64,000 nucleotides of DNA, from contig JAQXCD010000036.1 of NCBI GenBank assembly GCA_029252045.1, forward strand, positions 62,001 through 126,000. Direction: 5' to 3'. The notes under the pieces are model-generated. The model had not been told where the DNA came from and ran no database searches. It saw nothing but the letters and a program-made list of their open reading frames with translations. The DNA comes from Sulfitobacter sp. GTDB lineage: Bacteria; Pseudomonadota; Alphaproteobacteria; Rhodobacterales; Rhodobacteraceae. Shown here in pieces: positions 44,037 to 51,879 of the stretch; the first letter of the stretch is position 1; each line of letters starts with the position of its first letter. The position numbers and the translations under genes are program-made.

Positions 44037-44840
44037 ATGAACCTCTATTGGTCGGTGCTGACTGTTCTGGCTTTGCTGGCCGTCACGGCACCTGCTGCAC
44101 TGGCGTTTGGGTTTGGCGGCGCTTCAGCGGCCCGCTCCCGGATCGCGCCCCTGCGCTGGTTCGGCAAAACCTATATCGCGATCGTGCGCGGTGTGCCGGA
44201 CATTGCGTTTTTCCTGTTCTTTGTGATCGCGCTTGATCAGGGCATCGAATTCCTGCGTCACAAGGCGCTCTGCCCGGACTGGGGCCAACCCATTCGGCAG
44301 GGCAATGATTTCCTCGTTTGTCAGGCCGCCAAAATGCCACTCGGCAGCTCGCCACAATGGGTCCATGAGACCTACGGCTTTTCGCTGGCGGTCCTGACCT
44401 TTGCCATTGTTTTCGGCGCTTTTGCCGCCAATGTCCTGTTTGGTGCAATGCGCGCTGTGCCCCATGCTCAAATCGAGACAGCAGAGGCTTACGGCATGTC
44501 TCCGCGCCAGACCTTCTGGCGTGTGCTGGTGCCGCAGATGTGGGTCTACGCCCTGCCCGGTCTGGGCAATCTGTGGATGGTGCTGATTAAGGCAACCCCC
44601 CTGCTGTTCTTGCTTGGGGTCGAGGACATCGTTTATTGGGCGCGCGAATTGGGCGGCTCCAAGACCACCCGCTTTACCGATTATCCGCACCCGGATTGGC
44701 GGGTGTGGTACTTTGCAGCGCTGCTGATTTTTTATCTGCTGTTCACCTTTGTCTCCGAAAAAATGCTGGACCGCGTGATGCAGCGTCTGACCCGCGGGCA
44801 GGCAACAACGGGCGGCGAAGCACAAAGGAAGATGGCATGA
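44037..44840 (+). CDS. Amino-acid-type ABC transporter permease, first
   Basis: HisQ/HisM-like inner-membrane permease (267 residues from this ATG). It has an N-terminal helix (SVLTVLALLAVTAPAALAFGF), the FGKTYIAIVRGVPDIAFFLFF segment and the EAYGMSPRQTFWRVLVPQMW (EAA) loop. A periplasmic insert with Cys pairs (CPDWGQPIRQGNDFLVCQ) is unusual. The coding frame extends upstream as FTYCADPSQIEGLKWLSCYL to an ATT at 43959, where a start codon would be expected. The real N terminus may therefore be 26 residues longer. Confidence 0.9.
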   Translation: MNLYWSVLTVLALLAVTAPAALAFGFGGASAARSRIAPLRWFGKTYIAIVRGVPDIAFFLFFVIALDQGIEFLRHKALCPDWGQPIRQGNDFLVCQAAKMPLGSSPQWVHETYGFSLAVLTFAIVFGAFAANVLFGAMRAVPHAQIETAEAYGMSPRQTFWRVLVPQMWVYALPGLGNLWMVLIKATPLLFLLGVEDIVYWARELGGSKTTRFTDYPHPDWRVWYFAALLIFYLLFTFVSEKMLDRVMQRLTRGQATTGGEAQRKMA

Positions 44841-44905
44841 AGGTTGTGATGCTTTGCAACGCGGCCGAACGGGCCTCGGCGTTCCTGCCGGAGCGCCTTG
44901 CATGA
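44837..44905 (+). CDS. 22-residue coupling ORF between permeases
   Basis: A short ORF (MKVVMLCNAAERASAFLPER plus two residues) begins at the ATGA that ends the first permease and stops at the ATGA that begins the second. It has a strong AAAGGAAG ribosome site 8 bases upstream, better than that of the second permease. It therefore appears to be a translated relay that couples the two permease genes. The peptide itself has no recognisable domain and could be a degenerate leader. Confidence 0.5.
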   Translation: MKVVMLCNAAERASAFLPERLA

Positions 44906-45708
44906 GCTGTCTCCAGACCATTCAGGACTACGGGCTGCGCGCGATCGGTATTGGTGAACGCCTGCTCCCGCGTGAGGATTTCACGCTGTGTGAACAGTTC
45001 ACCCTGATCGGCTCGGGCATGATCTGGAACGTCTATTTCGGCCTGACCGCACTTGTGTTCGGCTTTTTCTTTGCCACAGCGCTGGCATTGGGCAAAGCCA
45101 GCCCGCGCAAGATCCTGCGCAAACCGTCCGAGTGGTTCATCTTCGTTTTCCGTGGCTCGCCCCTGTTCATCCAGTTCTTCTTTGCCTACTTTTTGTTTTT
45201 GAGCCTCAAGTCACAATTTGCGATCCTTGACCCACTCACCTCGGCGTGGCTGGGCGCCTTGATCGTGCTCTTCCTCAACACCTCCGCCTATTCAGCCGAA
45301 ATCTTCTATGGCGCACTCCAATCCATTCCCAAAGGCGATGTCGAGGCAGCAGATGCCTACGGCTTGTCGGGCTGGTCGCGGTTCCGCCATGTGATCTGGC
45401 CTACGATGATGCGCCTTGCCTGGCCCGCCTACACGAATGAGGCTATCTTTTTGTTTCATGCGACCACACTGGTCTATATTTCCAGCTTTCCGGCATGGCA
45501 GCAGCGCGGTGATGCGCTCTATTACGCAAGCTATTTTGCGGACAAGACGTTCAATCCCTTCATTCCCTACCCGATCCTTGCAGGCTATTTCATCTTGCTG
45601 ACGCTTGTGGTGATATCTGTCTACGGCTTGGTGAACCGCAGGCTTAACCGGCACCTCCCTTCGGCGACCCGTCAAAAAATACGCTTGCGCCCCAATTTGA
45701 TAAGGTAG
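44902..45708 (+). CDS. Amino-acid-type ABC transporter permease, second
   Basis: Second HisM-like permease (268 residues): FTLIGSGMIWNVYFGLTALV, FIFVFRGSPLFIQFFFAYF and the EAADAYGLSGWSRFRHVIW (EAA) loop. The start at 44902 has GGAG 10 bases upstream and overlaps the 22-codon ORF by 4 bp. It completes the importer; the next gene starts 99 bp later. Confidence 0.93.
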   Translation: MSCLQTIQDYGLRAIGIGERLLPREDFTLCEQFTLIGSGMIWNVYFGLTALVFGFFFATALALGKASPRKILRKPSEWFIFVFRGSPLFIQFFFAYFLFLSLKSQFAILDPLTSAWLGALIVLFLNTSAYSAEIFYGALQSIPKGDVEAADAYGLSGWSRFRHVIWPTMMRLAWPAYTNEAIFLFHATTLVYISSFPAWQQRGDALYYASYFADKTFNPFIPYPILAGYFILLTLVVISVYGLVNRRLNRHLPSATRQKIRLRPNLIR

Positions 45709-45807
45709 TATCAATAATTTGATCAAATCCCGCGGCGCTGGCCGTAGGCGTGAGGTCCGCTTGATCTTGTGGGACCGACCTTTGCCAGCGCGCCAAACTG
45801 GTGACCT

Positions 45808-47142
45808 ATGCATAACTGGCTTCGTAAAAACCCTAACGTCCGCACAATCCGTGTGGCAGCTGCCGATCTTAACGGCGTACCGCGCGGCAAACGTATTCCC
45901 ACCCGCTTTGCGGATAAGATTACCCAGGAAGGCACCCGCTTTCCTTTCTCGGTGTTGAATCTTGATATCTGGGGCGAAGATATTGATGACAGCCCTCTGG
46001 TATTCGACAGCGGCGACCGTGACGGCGTCCTGAAACCGACCGAGCGTGGCTTTATGCCAATGCCGTGGCTGGAGGCGCCTTCCGGCCTGCTACCGATCTG
46101 GATGTTCCATGAAGATGGCCGCCCCTATGCAGGTGACCCACGCCATGCCCTGCGTTCTGTGCTGGACCGCTTCAAAGCGCGTGGCCTGACACCTGTTTGT
46201 GCCGTAGAGCTGGAATTCTTCTTGATTGATGACAGTGGCCGCAAGCTGCAAGTGCCACTCAGCCCGCGTTCGGGCAAGCGCCGCAAAGGGGCAGAAACGC
46301 TGTCAATCCGTGCGCTGGACCAGTTTGATGAATTCTTCACGGATCTCTATGACGCCTGCGAAGAAATGGACATTCCCGCCGATACCGCCATATCAGAGGC
46401 CGGTCTGGGCCAGTTCGAAATCAACATGATGCATTGTGATGACGCCCTGCGCGCCGCCGATGATGCGTGGCTGTTCAAGATGCTGGTACGCGGCCTTGCG
46501 CGGCGTCACGGCTTTGCCGCCAGCTTTATGGCGAAACCATATGCGGATTATCCCGGTTCCGGCCTGCACACACATTTTTCGGTGCTCGATACCGAAGGTA
46601 ATAATGTGTTTGACGATGGCGGTCCTGATGGCACGGACACAATGCGCCACGCGGTTGCCGGTTGTCTTGAAGCAATGGCCGGCTCCGCCCTGATCTTTGC
46701 GCCGCATGCCAACAGTTTTGACCGGATGGTGCCGGGCAGTCACGCCCCCACCGGCATCAGCTGGGCCTATGAGAACCGCACATCCTCGATCCGCATTCCT
46801 TCTGGCAGCCACAAGGCCCGCCGGATCGAACACCGCGTGTCGGGTGGCGATGTGAATCCCTATCTGATGCTGGCCGCCGTTCTGGGTGCGGCCATCAACG
46901 GCATCGAAGATGGCAAAGAGCCGCCCGCCCCGATCACTGGCAATGCCTATGCCGCCGATCTGCCCCAAATCCCGCATACATGGGCCACGGCCATCGACGC
47001 ATTCGAGAAAGACGCAGCGGTTGCACGGATATTCGCGCCGGAACTGATACAGAACCTTGTCCTGACCAAGCGGCAGGAACTACATTATATGGAAGAGCTC
47101 GACCGCGCCGAGCAGGTCGAGATTTATCTGGATACGGTGTAA
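45808..47142 (+). CDS. Glutamine-synthetase-family ligase, copy 1 (gamma-glutamyl-amine type)
   Basis: 444-residue GS-fold enzyme with the beta-grasp N terminus (TIRVAAADLNGVPRGKRIPT) and catalytic domain signatures CAVELEFFLID, EAGLGQFEINMMHCDDALRAAD, FMAKPYADYPGSGLHTHFSV (His of the glutamate site), SHAPTGISWAYENRTSSIRIP and RIEHRVSGGDVNPYLMLAA. It lacks the adenylylation-site context of GlnA. By context with a PuuB-like oxidase it should ligate glutamate to an amine (PuuA-like); the amine is unknown. Confidence 0.88.
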   Translation: MHNWLRKNPNVRTIRVAAADLNGVPRGKRIPTRFADKITQEGTRFPFSVLNLDIWGEDIDDSPLVFDSGDRDGVLKPTERGFMPMPWLEAPSGLLPIWMFHEDGRPYAGDPRHALRSVLDRFKARGLTPVCAVELEFFLIDDSGRKLQVPLSPRSGKRRKGAETLSIRALDQFDEFFTDLYDACEEMDIPADTAISEAGLGQFEINMMHCDDALRAADDAWLFKMLVRGLARRHGFAASFMAKPYADYPGSGLHTHFSVLDTEGNNVFDDGGPDGTDTMRHAVAGCLEAMAGSALIFAPHANSFDRMVPGSHAPTGISWAYENRTSSIRIPSGSHKARRIEHRVSGGDVNPYLMLAAVLGAAINGIEDGKEPPAPITGNAYAADLPQIPHTWATAIDAFEKDAAVARIFAPELIQNLVLTKRQELHYMEELDRAEQVEIYLDTV

Positions 47143-47145
47143 GAA

Positions 47146-47829
47146 ATGAAAATTGGTATTCTGCGCACAGGGCATTCCCCCGACGGCATGATCGAAACGA
47201 TGGGCAATTACGACACCATGTTCGAGCGGTTGCTGGACGGAAATGACTTCACCTACGAGACATTCTCGGTGGTGGATGGTGAATTTCCCGCCGGTCCGCA
47301 AGACGCGGACGGGTGGTTGATCACCGGTTCCAAACACGGCGCCTATGAGGATCATGCGTGGATTCCGCCGCTGGAAGACCTGATACGGTCGATCAATGCA
47401 ACGGGCAAGCCGCTGATTGGCGTGTGTTTTGGCCACCAGATCATCGCCCAAGCATTGGGTGGCAAGGTAGAGAAGTTCGAGGGCGGCTGGTCTGTCGGGC
47501 GCACCGAATACACGCTGGACGGTCAGCCGCTGGCGCTGAATGCGTGGCATCAGGATCAGGTAACCCAGCTGCCCGAAAGCGCGCGCGTTGTGGGTAGCTC
47601 GGACTTTTGTGCAAATGCCATGCTGGCCTATGGTGACAACATCTGGACCATCCAGCCTCACCCGGAATTCAACCCCGCATTTGTCGACGGGCTGATCAAG
47701 ACCCGCGGTAAAGGTGTGGTGCCTGACGCCCTGCTGGAAGCCGCAACAGCAGAACTGACCAAACCTCTCAACAGCAACGATATCGCCGCCCGAATGGCGC
47801 AATTTTTCAAAAGCAAAGCGAGGTCCTAA
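47146..47829 (+). CDS. Class I glutamine amidotransferase-like hydrolase
   Basis: 227-residue GATase-1 domain protein with the nucleophile C94 in GVCFGHQIIAQALGG and the H172/E174 pair in QPHPEF. It stands alone without a synthase domain. In the Puu pathway the last step is hydrolysis of gamma-glutamyl-GABA by a class I GATase fold (PuuD), so a gamma-glutamyl-product hydrolase is the likely role here. It lies 3 bp after the first ligase and overlaps the second by 1 bp. Confidence 0.85.
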   Translation: MKIGILRTGHSPDGMIETMGNYDTMFERLLDGNDFTYETFSVVDGEFPAGPQDADGWLITGSKHGAYEDHAWIPPLEDLIRSINATGKPLIGVCFGHQIIAQALGGKVEKFEGGWSVGRTEYTLDGQPLALNAWHQDQVTQLPESARVVGSSDFCANAMLAYGDNIWTIQPHPEFNPAFVDGLIKTRGKGVVPDALLEAATAELTKPLNSNDIAARMAQFFKSKARS

Positions 47830-49187
47830 TGGCCGATTGGCAAGACAACCTTCCGGAAGCCGCGAAGGAATTTCTCAAGGACCGCCGTCTCGACGAGGTC
47901 GAATGTATCGTCCCCGACCTACCCGGCATTGCGCGCGGCAAGGCGGTGCCCGCCTCCAAATTCGCGCGGCAAGACAGCTTTCATCTGCCTGACAGCATCT
48001 TTTACCAGACTATTACAGGCGAATGGGGCGAAGCCGCAGGGTCGGATGGATTTATCGAGCGGGACATGATCCTGCGCCCCGATATGTCCACCGCCACAGC
48101 TGCACCTTGGACCGCCGACTGGACGCTCCAGATCATCCACGACGCTTACGATCGCGATGGCAATGCTATCCCCTACAGCCCGCGCAACGTGCTCAAGCGT
48201 GTGGTCGATCTCTACCGCGCCGAAGGGTGGGAACCTGTCGTGGCACCCGAGATGGAGTTTTATCTGACCGCCCGCAATCTGGACCCCGCGCAAGAAATCA
48301 AACCGATGATGGGCCGCTCGGGCCGTCCGGCTGCCGCGCGTCAGGCCTATTCGATGACGGCTGTGGATGAATTTGGCCCCGTGATCGACGACATCTATGA
48401 TTTCGCCGAAGCGCAGGGTTTCGAGATTGACGGCATTACGCAGGAAGGCGGCGCGGGCCAGTTGGAAATCAACCTGCTGCACGGTGATCCGGTCAAGTTG
48501 GCGGATGAGGTGTTCTACTTCAAACGCCTGATCCGCGAAGCAGCCATGCGCCACGACTGCTATGCCACCTTCATGGCAAAGCCGATCGAGGACGAGCCGG
48601 GATCGGCGATGCACATTCACCATTCGGTGCTGGACATCAACACGGGCAAAAACATGTTCTCTGATGCCGAAGGTAACGAGACCGAGGCGTTTATGCATTT
48701 CATCGCAGGGCTACAGGACCACATGCCCGCAGCACTGGCCGTGATCGCACCCTATGTAAATAGCTACCGCCGTTATGTGAAAGACCACGCAGCGCCGATC
48801 AATCTGGAATGGGGCCGTGACAACCGCACTACGGGCATCCGCGTACCGCTGAGCAGCCCTGCTGCGCGACGGGTGGAAAACCGGCTGGCGGGTATGGACT
48901 GCAACCCCTATCTGGGCATCGCCGCCTCCTTGGCCTGTGGCTATCTGGGCCTGAAGGCCGGCAAAATGCCCCTGCCCGAGTTCAAAGGCGACGCCTATGA
49001 GGGGGATGGTGACATCCCGCGCACCATGGGCGAAGCGCTGGATGTACTGGCAGAATCCACGGCTTTGCATGAGGTGCTTGGGCCGGAATTCATCCGTGTC
49101 TACAGCATTGTAAAAGCAGCGGAATATGAAGAATTCCTGCAAGTCATCTCGCCCTGGGAGCGGGAGCACCTGCTGCTGAACGTCTAG
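47829..49187 (+). CDS. Glutamine-synthetase-family ligase, copy 2
   Basis: 452-residue GS-fold enzyme of a different subgroup from copy 1: DEVECIVPDLPGIARGKAVP at the N terminus, VVAPEMEFYLTARNL, QEGGAGQLEINLLHGDP, FMAKPIEDEPGSAMHIHHSV, NLEWGRDNRTTGIRVPLSS and RVENRLAGMDCNPYLGIAA. It keeps the glutamate and ATP site residues. Two divergent ligases in one operon suggest two amine substrates or a hetero-oligomer. Its ATG overlaps the amidotransferase stop. Confidence 0.88.
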   Translation: MADWQDNLPEAAKEFLKDRRLDEVECIVPDLPGIARGKAVPASKFARQDSFHLPDSIFYQTITGEWGEAAGSDGFIERDMILRPDMSTATAAPWTADWTLQIIHDAYDRDGNAIPYSPRNVLKRVVDLYRAEGWEPVVAPEMEFYLTARNLDPAQEIKPMMGRSGRPAAARQAYSMTAVDEFGPVIDDIYDFAEAQGFEIDGITQEGGAGQLEINLLHGDPVKLADEVFYFKRLIREAAMRHDCYATFMAKPIEDEPGSAMHIHHSVLDINTGKNMFSDAEGNETEAFMHFIAGLQDHMPAALAVIAPYVNSYRRYVKDHAAPINLEWGRDNRTTGIRVPLSSPAARRVENRLAGMDCNPYLGIAASLACGYLGLKAGKMPLPEFKGDAYEGDGDIPRTMGEALDVLAESTALHEVLGPEFIRVYSIVKAAEYEEFLQVISPWEREHLLLNV

Positions 49188-49192
49188 CGCTG

Positions 49193-50494
49193 ATGAACCT
49201 TCTCTATGCAAATGACCGCTGCGGGGAATATCCCCCCAGCTGGTATGCGGCAACCGCTACACCGGCGCTGCCCTTTGCCCCGCTAAAGGGGGCGCATCGG
49301 GCGGATGTTTGCATTGTGGGTGCAGGCTATACCGGTCTGTCCGCTGCGCTGCATCTGGCACAGGCCGGCCGCAGTGTCATTTTGCTGGACGCCCAGCGCG
49401 TAGGCTTTGGGGCCTCAGGGCGTAACGGCGGGCAACTGGGCTCTGGTCAGCGGGCGGAACAGGACGCGCTGGAGGCGATGGTGGGCGATGCTGCGGCAGC
49501 GCGGCTGTGGGAACTGGCGGAAGATGCGAAGAACCTTGTTAAGTCACTCATTGCAGAGCATTCGATTGACTGTGATTTGAAGCCGGGTGTGGCGTGGACA
49601 GGCTCAACCGATGCCGAAGTGCGCCACCTGCATGGCTACGCCGAACATCTCGCGACAAAATACAGCTATGGTCACATCGAGACGTTGGACCATGCCGCAC
49701 TACAAGGTGTCTGCCCTTCCCCCGATTATCGCGGCGGGATTTTGGATATGGATGCCGCACACCTGCATCCGCTTAACTTTGCACTGGGTCTGGCGCGGGC
49801 TGCTGTTGCCGCAGGTGTCCAGATATTTGAACGCAGCGCCGTGCACACCATAGACGAAGGCACCCCCGCAACCCTGCGCACAGACGCAGGCCATGTGGTG
49901 GCAGATCATGTGATCCTTGCGTGCAATGGTTATCTGGGCGGGCTGAACCGGCGTGTCGCCGCACGGGTCATGCCGATCAACAATTTCATCGCCGCTACCG
50001 AGCCTTTGGGCGACCGGATTGCCGAGGTGCTGCCCCGCGACGTGGCCGTGGCCGACAGCCGCTTTGTCGTGAATTATTTCCGGCTGAGTGGCGATGGCCG
50101 GCTTTTGTTTGGCGGAGGCGAGAGCTATGGCTACCGCTTCCCTTCCGATATTTCCGCCAAGGTCCGCAAACCGATGTCTGTTGTATTTCCCGCCCTGAAG
50201 GACGTGAAGATCGATTATGCGTGGGGCGGCACATTGGCCATCACCATGAAGCGTCTTCCCTATATGATGCGGGAGAATAACATTTTATCTGCTTCGGGCT
50301 ATTCCGGTCACGGGGTTGGCACCGCCACTCACGCAGGTCAACTGATGGCGCGGGCCATCCAAGGCGACGGCGACGGGTTTGATACGCTTGCCGCGCTGCC
50401 TAACACGCCGTTTCCGGGCGGACCTGCTGTGAGGTCACCCCTGCTGGTTCTAGCGATGAGCTGGTATGCGCTACGCGACCGCTTGGGGCTGTAA
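49193..50494 (+). CDS. puuB: FAD-dependent gamma-glutamylamine oxidase (PuuB-like)
   Basis: 433-residue DAO-family flavoprotein: FAD-binding VCIVGAGYTGLSAALHLAQAG, GFGASGRNGGQLGSGQ (flavin contact), HVILACNGYLGGL and the C-terminal SGYSGHGVGTATHAGQLMA. This matches gamma-glutamylputrescine oxidase (PuuB/OrdL), which oxidatively deaminates the gamma-glutamyl amine to an aldehyde with H2O2. The aldehyde dehydrogenase of the pathway (PuuC) is not in the window. It ends the operon before a strong terminator. Confidence 0.9.
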   Translation: MNLLYANDRCGEYPPSWYAATATPALPFAPLKGAHRADVCIVGAGYTGLSAALHLAQAGRSVILLDAQRVGFGASGRNGGQLGSGQRAEQDALEAMVGDAAAARLWELAEDAKNLVKSLIAEHSIDCDLKPGVAWTGSTDAEVRHLHGYAEHLATKYSYGHIETLDHAALQGVCPSPDYRGGILDMDAAHLHPLNFALGLARAAVAAGVQIFERSAVHTIDEGTPATLRTDAGHVVADHVILACNGYLGGLNRRVAARVMPINNFIAATEPLGDRIAEVLPRDVAVADSRFVVNYFRLSGDGRLLFGGGESYGYRFPSDISAKVRKPMSVVFPALKDVKIDYAWGGTLAITMKRLPYMMRENNILSASGYSGHGVGTATHAGQLMARAIQGDGDGFDTLAALPNTPFPGGPAVRSPLLVLAMSWYALRDRLGL

Positions 50495-50507
50495 CCGCTC
50501 AGCGCAT

Positions 50508-50539
50508 GAAGTAAGGCGGGCCTAAACCCGCCTTACTTC
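50508..50539. terminator. Bidirectional 13-bp hairpin terminator
   Basis: A perfect 13-bp inverted repeat, GAAGTAAGGCGGG / CCCGCCTTACTTC with loop CCTAAA, lies between the convergent oxidase gene and phaR and can terminate both. Confidence 0.85.
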
Positions 50540-50556
50540 AAATTCACCCCTGAAAA

Positions 50557-51114
50557 TTACTTCAGCTTGGACAGCTTGTCTTGCAGCTCGGCCAATTGAC
50601 GCTTGATCGCGGCCAGATCCTCGCTGCTGTCCGTTTCCCGTGCTTCCGGCTCGGCTGCGGGCCCCGTTGTGCCACCTTTCCAGCCACCGGTCATCGCCTT
50701 CAAGAAGACTTCCTGCTGGGCTTGCATAGCGTCAAAGCCCGGCATTTTGGACAGCGGGTTCATCGTGGTGATATTCTCCATCACCTTGGCCTGACCGTCG
50801 CGGAGCATCGCAAAGGACTGCTCGAGGAACTCGGGCACAACGCTGACCTTGCCAGTCATATAGCTGCGCACCAGATCGTTAAGCACATCTACAGGCAAAA
50901 CGCTTTCACCCCGGCTTTCATGCTCGGCAATGATTTGGAGCAAATACTGGCGGGTCAGGTCATCGCCGGACTTCAGATCAATAATCTGAACCTCGCGACC
51001 ATCGCGGATGAAACCTGCGATGTCTTCCAGTGTCACATAGTCACTGGTTTCGGTGTTGTAGAGGCGCCTGCTGGCGTATCTCTTGATCAGAAGGGGTTTG
51101 CCCGTTTCTGCCAT
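50557..51114 (-). CDS. phaR: Polyhydroxyalkanoate synthesis repressor PhaR
   Basis: PhaR represses phasin and its own gene, and is titrated away by PHA granules. The 185-residue protein has the PHB accumulation regulator DNA-binding domain (LIKRYASRRLYNTETSDYVTLEDIA) and the following PHB_acc domain (DDLTRQYLLQIIAEHESRG, LPVDVLNDLVRSYMTG), ending in a coiled coil. An exact CTGC-N3-GCAG site at 51139-51149, 25 bp upstream of its start, supports autoregulation. Confidence 0.95.
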   Translation of the reverse strand: MAETGKPLLIKRYASRRLYNTETSDYVTLEDIAGFIRDGREVQIIDLKSGDDLTRQYLLQIIAEHESRGESVLPVDVLNDLVRSYMTGKVSVVPEFLEQSFAMLRDGQAKVMENITTMNPLSKMPGFDAMQAQQEVFLKAMTGGWKGGTTGPAAEPEARETDSSEDLAAIKRQLAELQDKLSKLK

Positions 51115-51137
51115 GTACGTTCCTCCGCGAAAGATGT

Positions 51138-51150
51138 GCTGCAGTGCAGC
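51138..51150. promoter_or_regulatory. Putative PhaR operator upstream of phaR
   Basis: GCTGCAGTGCAGC is a near-perfect palindrome with the CTGC-N3-GCAG form reported for PhaR (from memory). It lies 24 bp upstream of the phaR start and matches the phasin-promoter site at 51806-51818 at 12 of 13 positions. Confidence 0.6.
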
Positions 51151-51169
51151 CTAGACGCCGCATGCGCAA

Positions 51170-51202
51170 AAAGAAAGGGCGAGCTGCATGCAGCTCACCC
51201 TT
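51170..51202 (-). terminator. Terminator after the phasin gene
   Basis: On the minus strand, AAGGG-T-GAGCTGCA is followed directly by TGCAGCTC-G-CCCTT and then TTCTTTTT: a long, almost loopless palindrome with a T tract, 48 bp past the phasin stop. Its core CTGCATGCAG also resembles a PhaR site with a shorter spacer. Confidence 0.75.
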
Positions 51203-51250
51203 CCTTTACACCGCCCACCGAGGGGAGAGCGGAAAATCTGGAAACCAGAC

Positions 51251-51700
51251 TTACTTTGCTGTCGCTTTTTTCGCAGCAGCAGTCACGTCGGATGTCGCTT
51301 TGGTCATTGCGGACTGTGCCTCGGAGGACATGTCTTTGCCGGCAGCCATCATCAGCTCAACTGTTTCCATCTGAACTTTTTTCGCAACTTCAGCGAAAGC
51401 AGCCATGTGCTCGGAAGCAGCTTCGGAGTAAGCCGTTGCGAAATCGGTCATTGCTTTTGCGTAGTCTGCTGGCTCGGACTTGGCTTTTGCCATTTCGGAC
51501 AGTTTTGCAACTGTGTCTGTTGTCCACTTGGAAGAAATCTCTGTGGCTTTCTCTACAGCTGTCAGGGCAACGCCGGACAGTTTTTCGTTCAGTGTCGCGG
51601 ATGTCTTGAAAGACGCGTTCATTGCGGATGTGTCGACTTTGAATGCGCCCATAACGTCTTTGAGCATTGCGGTCATGTCTGGTGTTGTTGCAGTTGCCAT
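51251..51700 (-). CDS. phaP: Phasin family protein
   Basis: PHA-granule surface protein (149 residues): a low-complexity Ala/Lys/Thr-rich amphipathic helical chain (MTAMLKDVMGAFKVD, SEAASEHMAAFAEVAKKVQ, ending SDVTAAAKKATAK) with the Phasin_2 pattern. It coats and sizes PHA granules. AAAGGA precedes the ATG at 51700; a start at 51742 would add a basic leader. Two PhaR-type sites lie about 105-145 bp upstream. Confidence 0.92.
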   Translation of the reverse strand: MATATTPDMTAMLKDVMGAFKVDTSAMNASFKTSATLNEKLSGVALTAVEKATEISSKWTTDTVAKLSEMAKAKSEPADYAKAMTDFATAYSEAASEHMAAFAEVAKKVQMETVELMMAAGKDMSSEAQSAMTKATSDVTAAAKKATAK

Positions 51701-51805
51701 TGGAGTAGTCCTTTGTTTGCGCCGTCGGGCAAAATCACCCATCCGGAATTTCCTTTCGCATTACCCTGGGTCGCCCAAGATGCTGTGTCTGCAAACTTTA
51801 TAGAC

Positions 51806-51844
51806 GCTGCAGTGCGGCATTTCAAGCAATTTCTGCACCGCAGC
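51806..51844. promoter_or_regulatory. Two putative PhaR operators upstream of the phasin gene
   Basis: GCTGCAGTGCGGC (51806-51818) and CTGCACCGCAGC (51833-51844) lie 27 bp apart in the 179-bp phaC-phaP spacer. The second contains an exact CTGC-N3-GCAG; the first has one mismatch. PhaR would block phasin transcription from here. Confidence 0.6.
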
Positions 51845-51879
51845 ATCCCGTAGGGGTTGTGTCCATTCTGCGTTAAATT

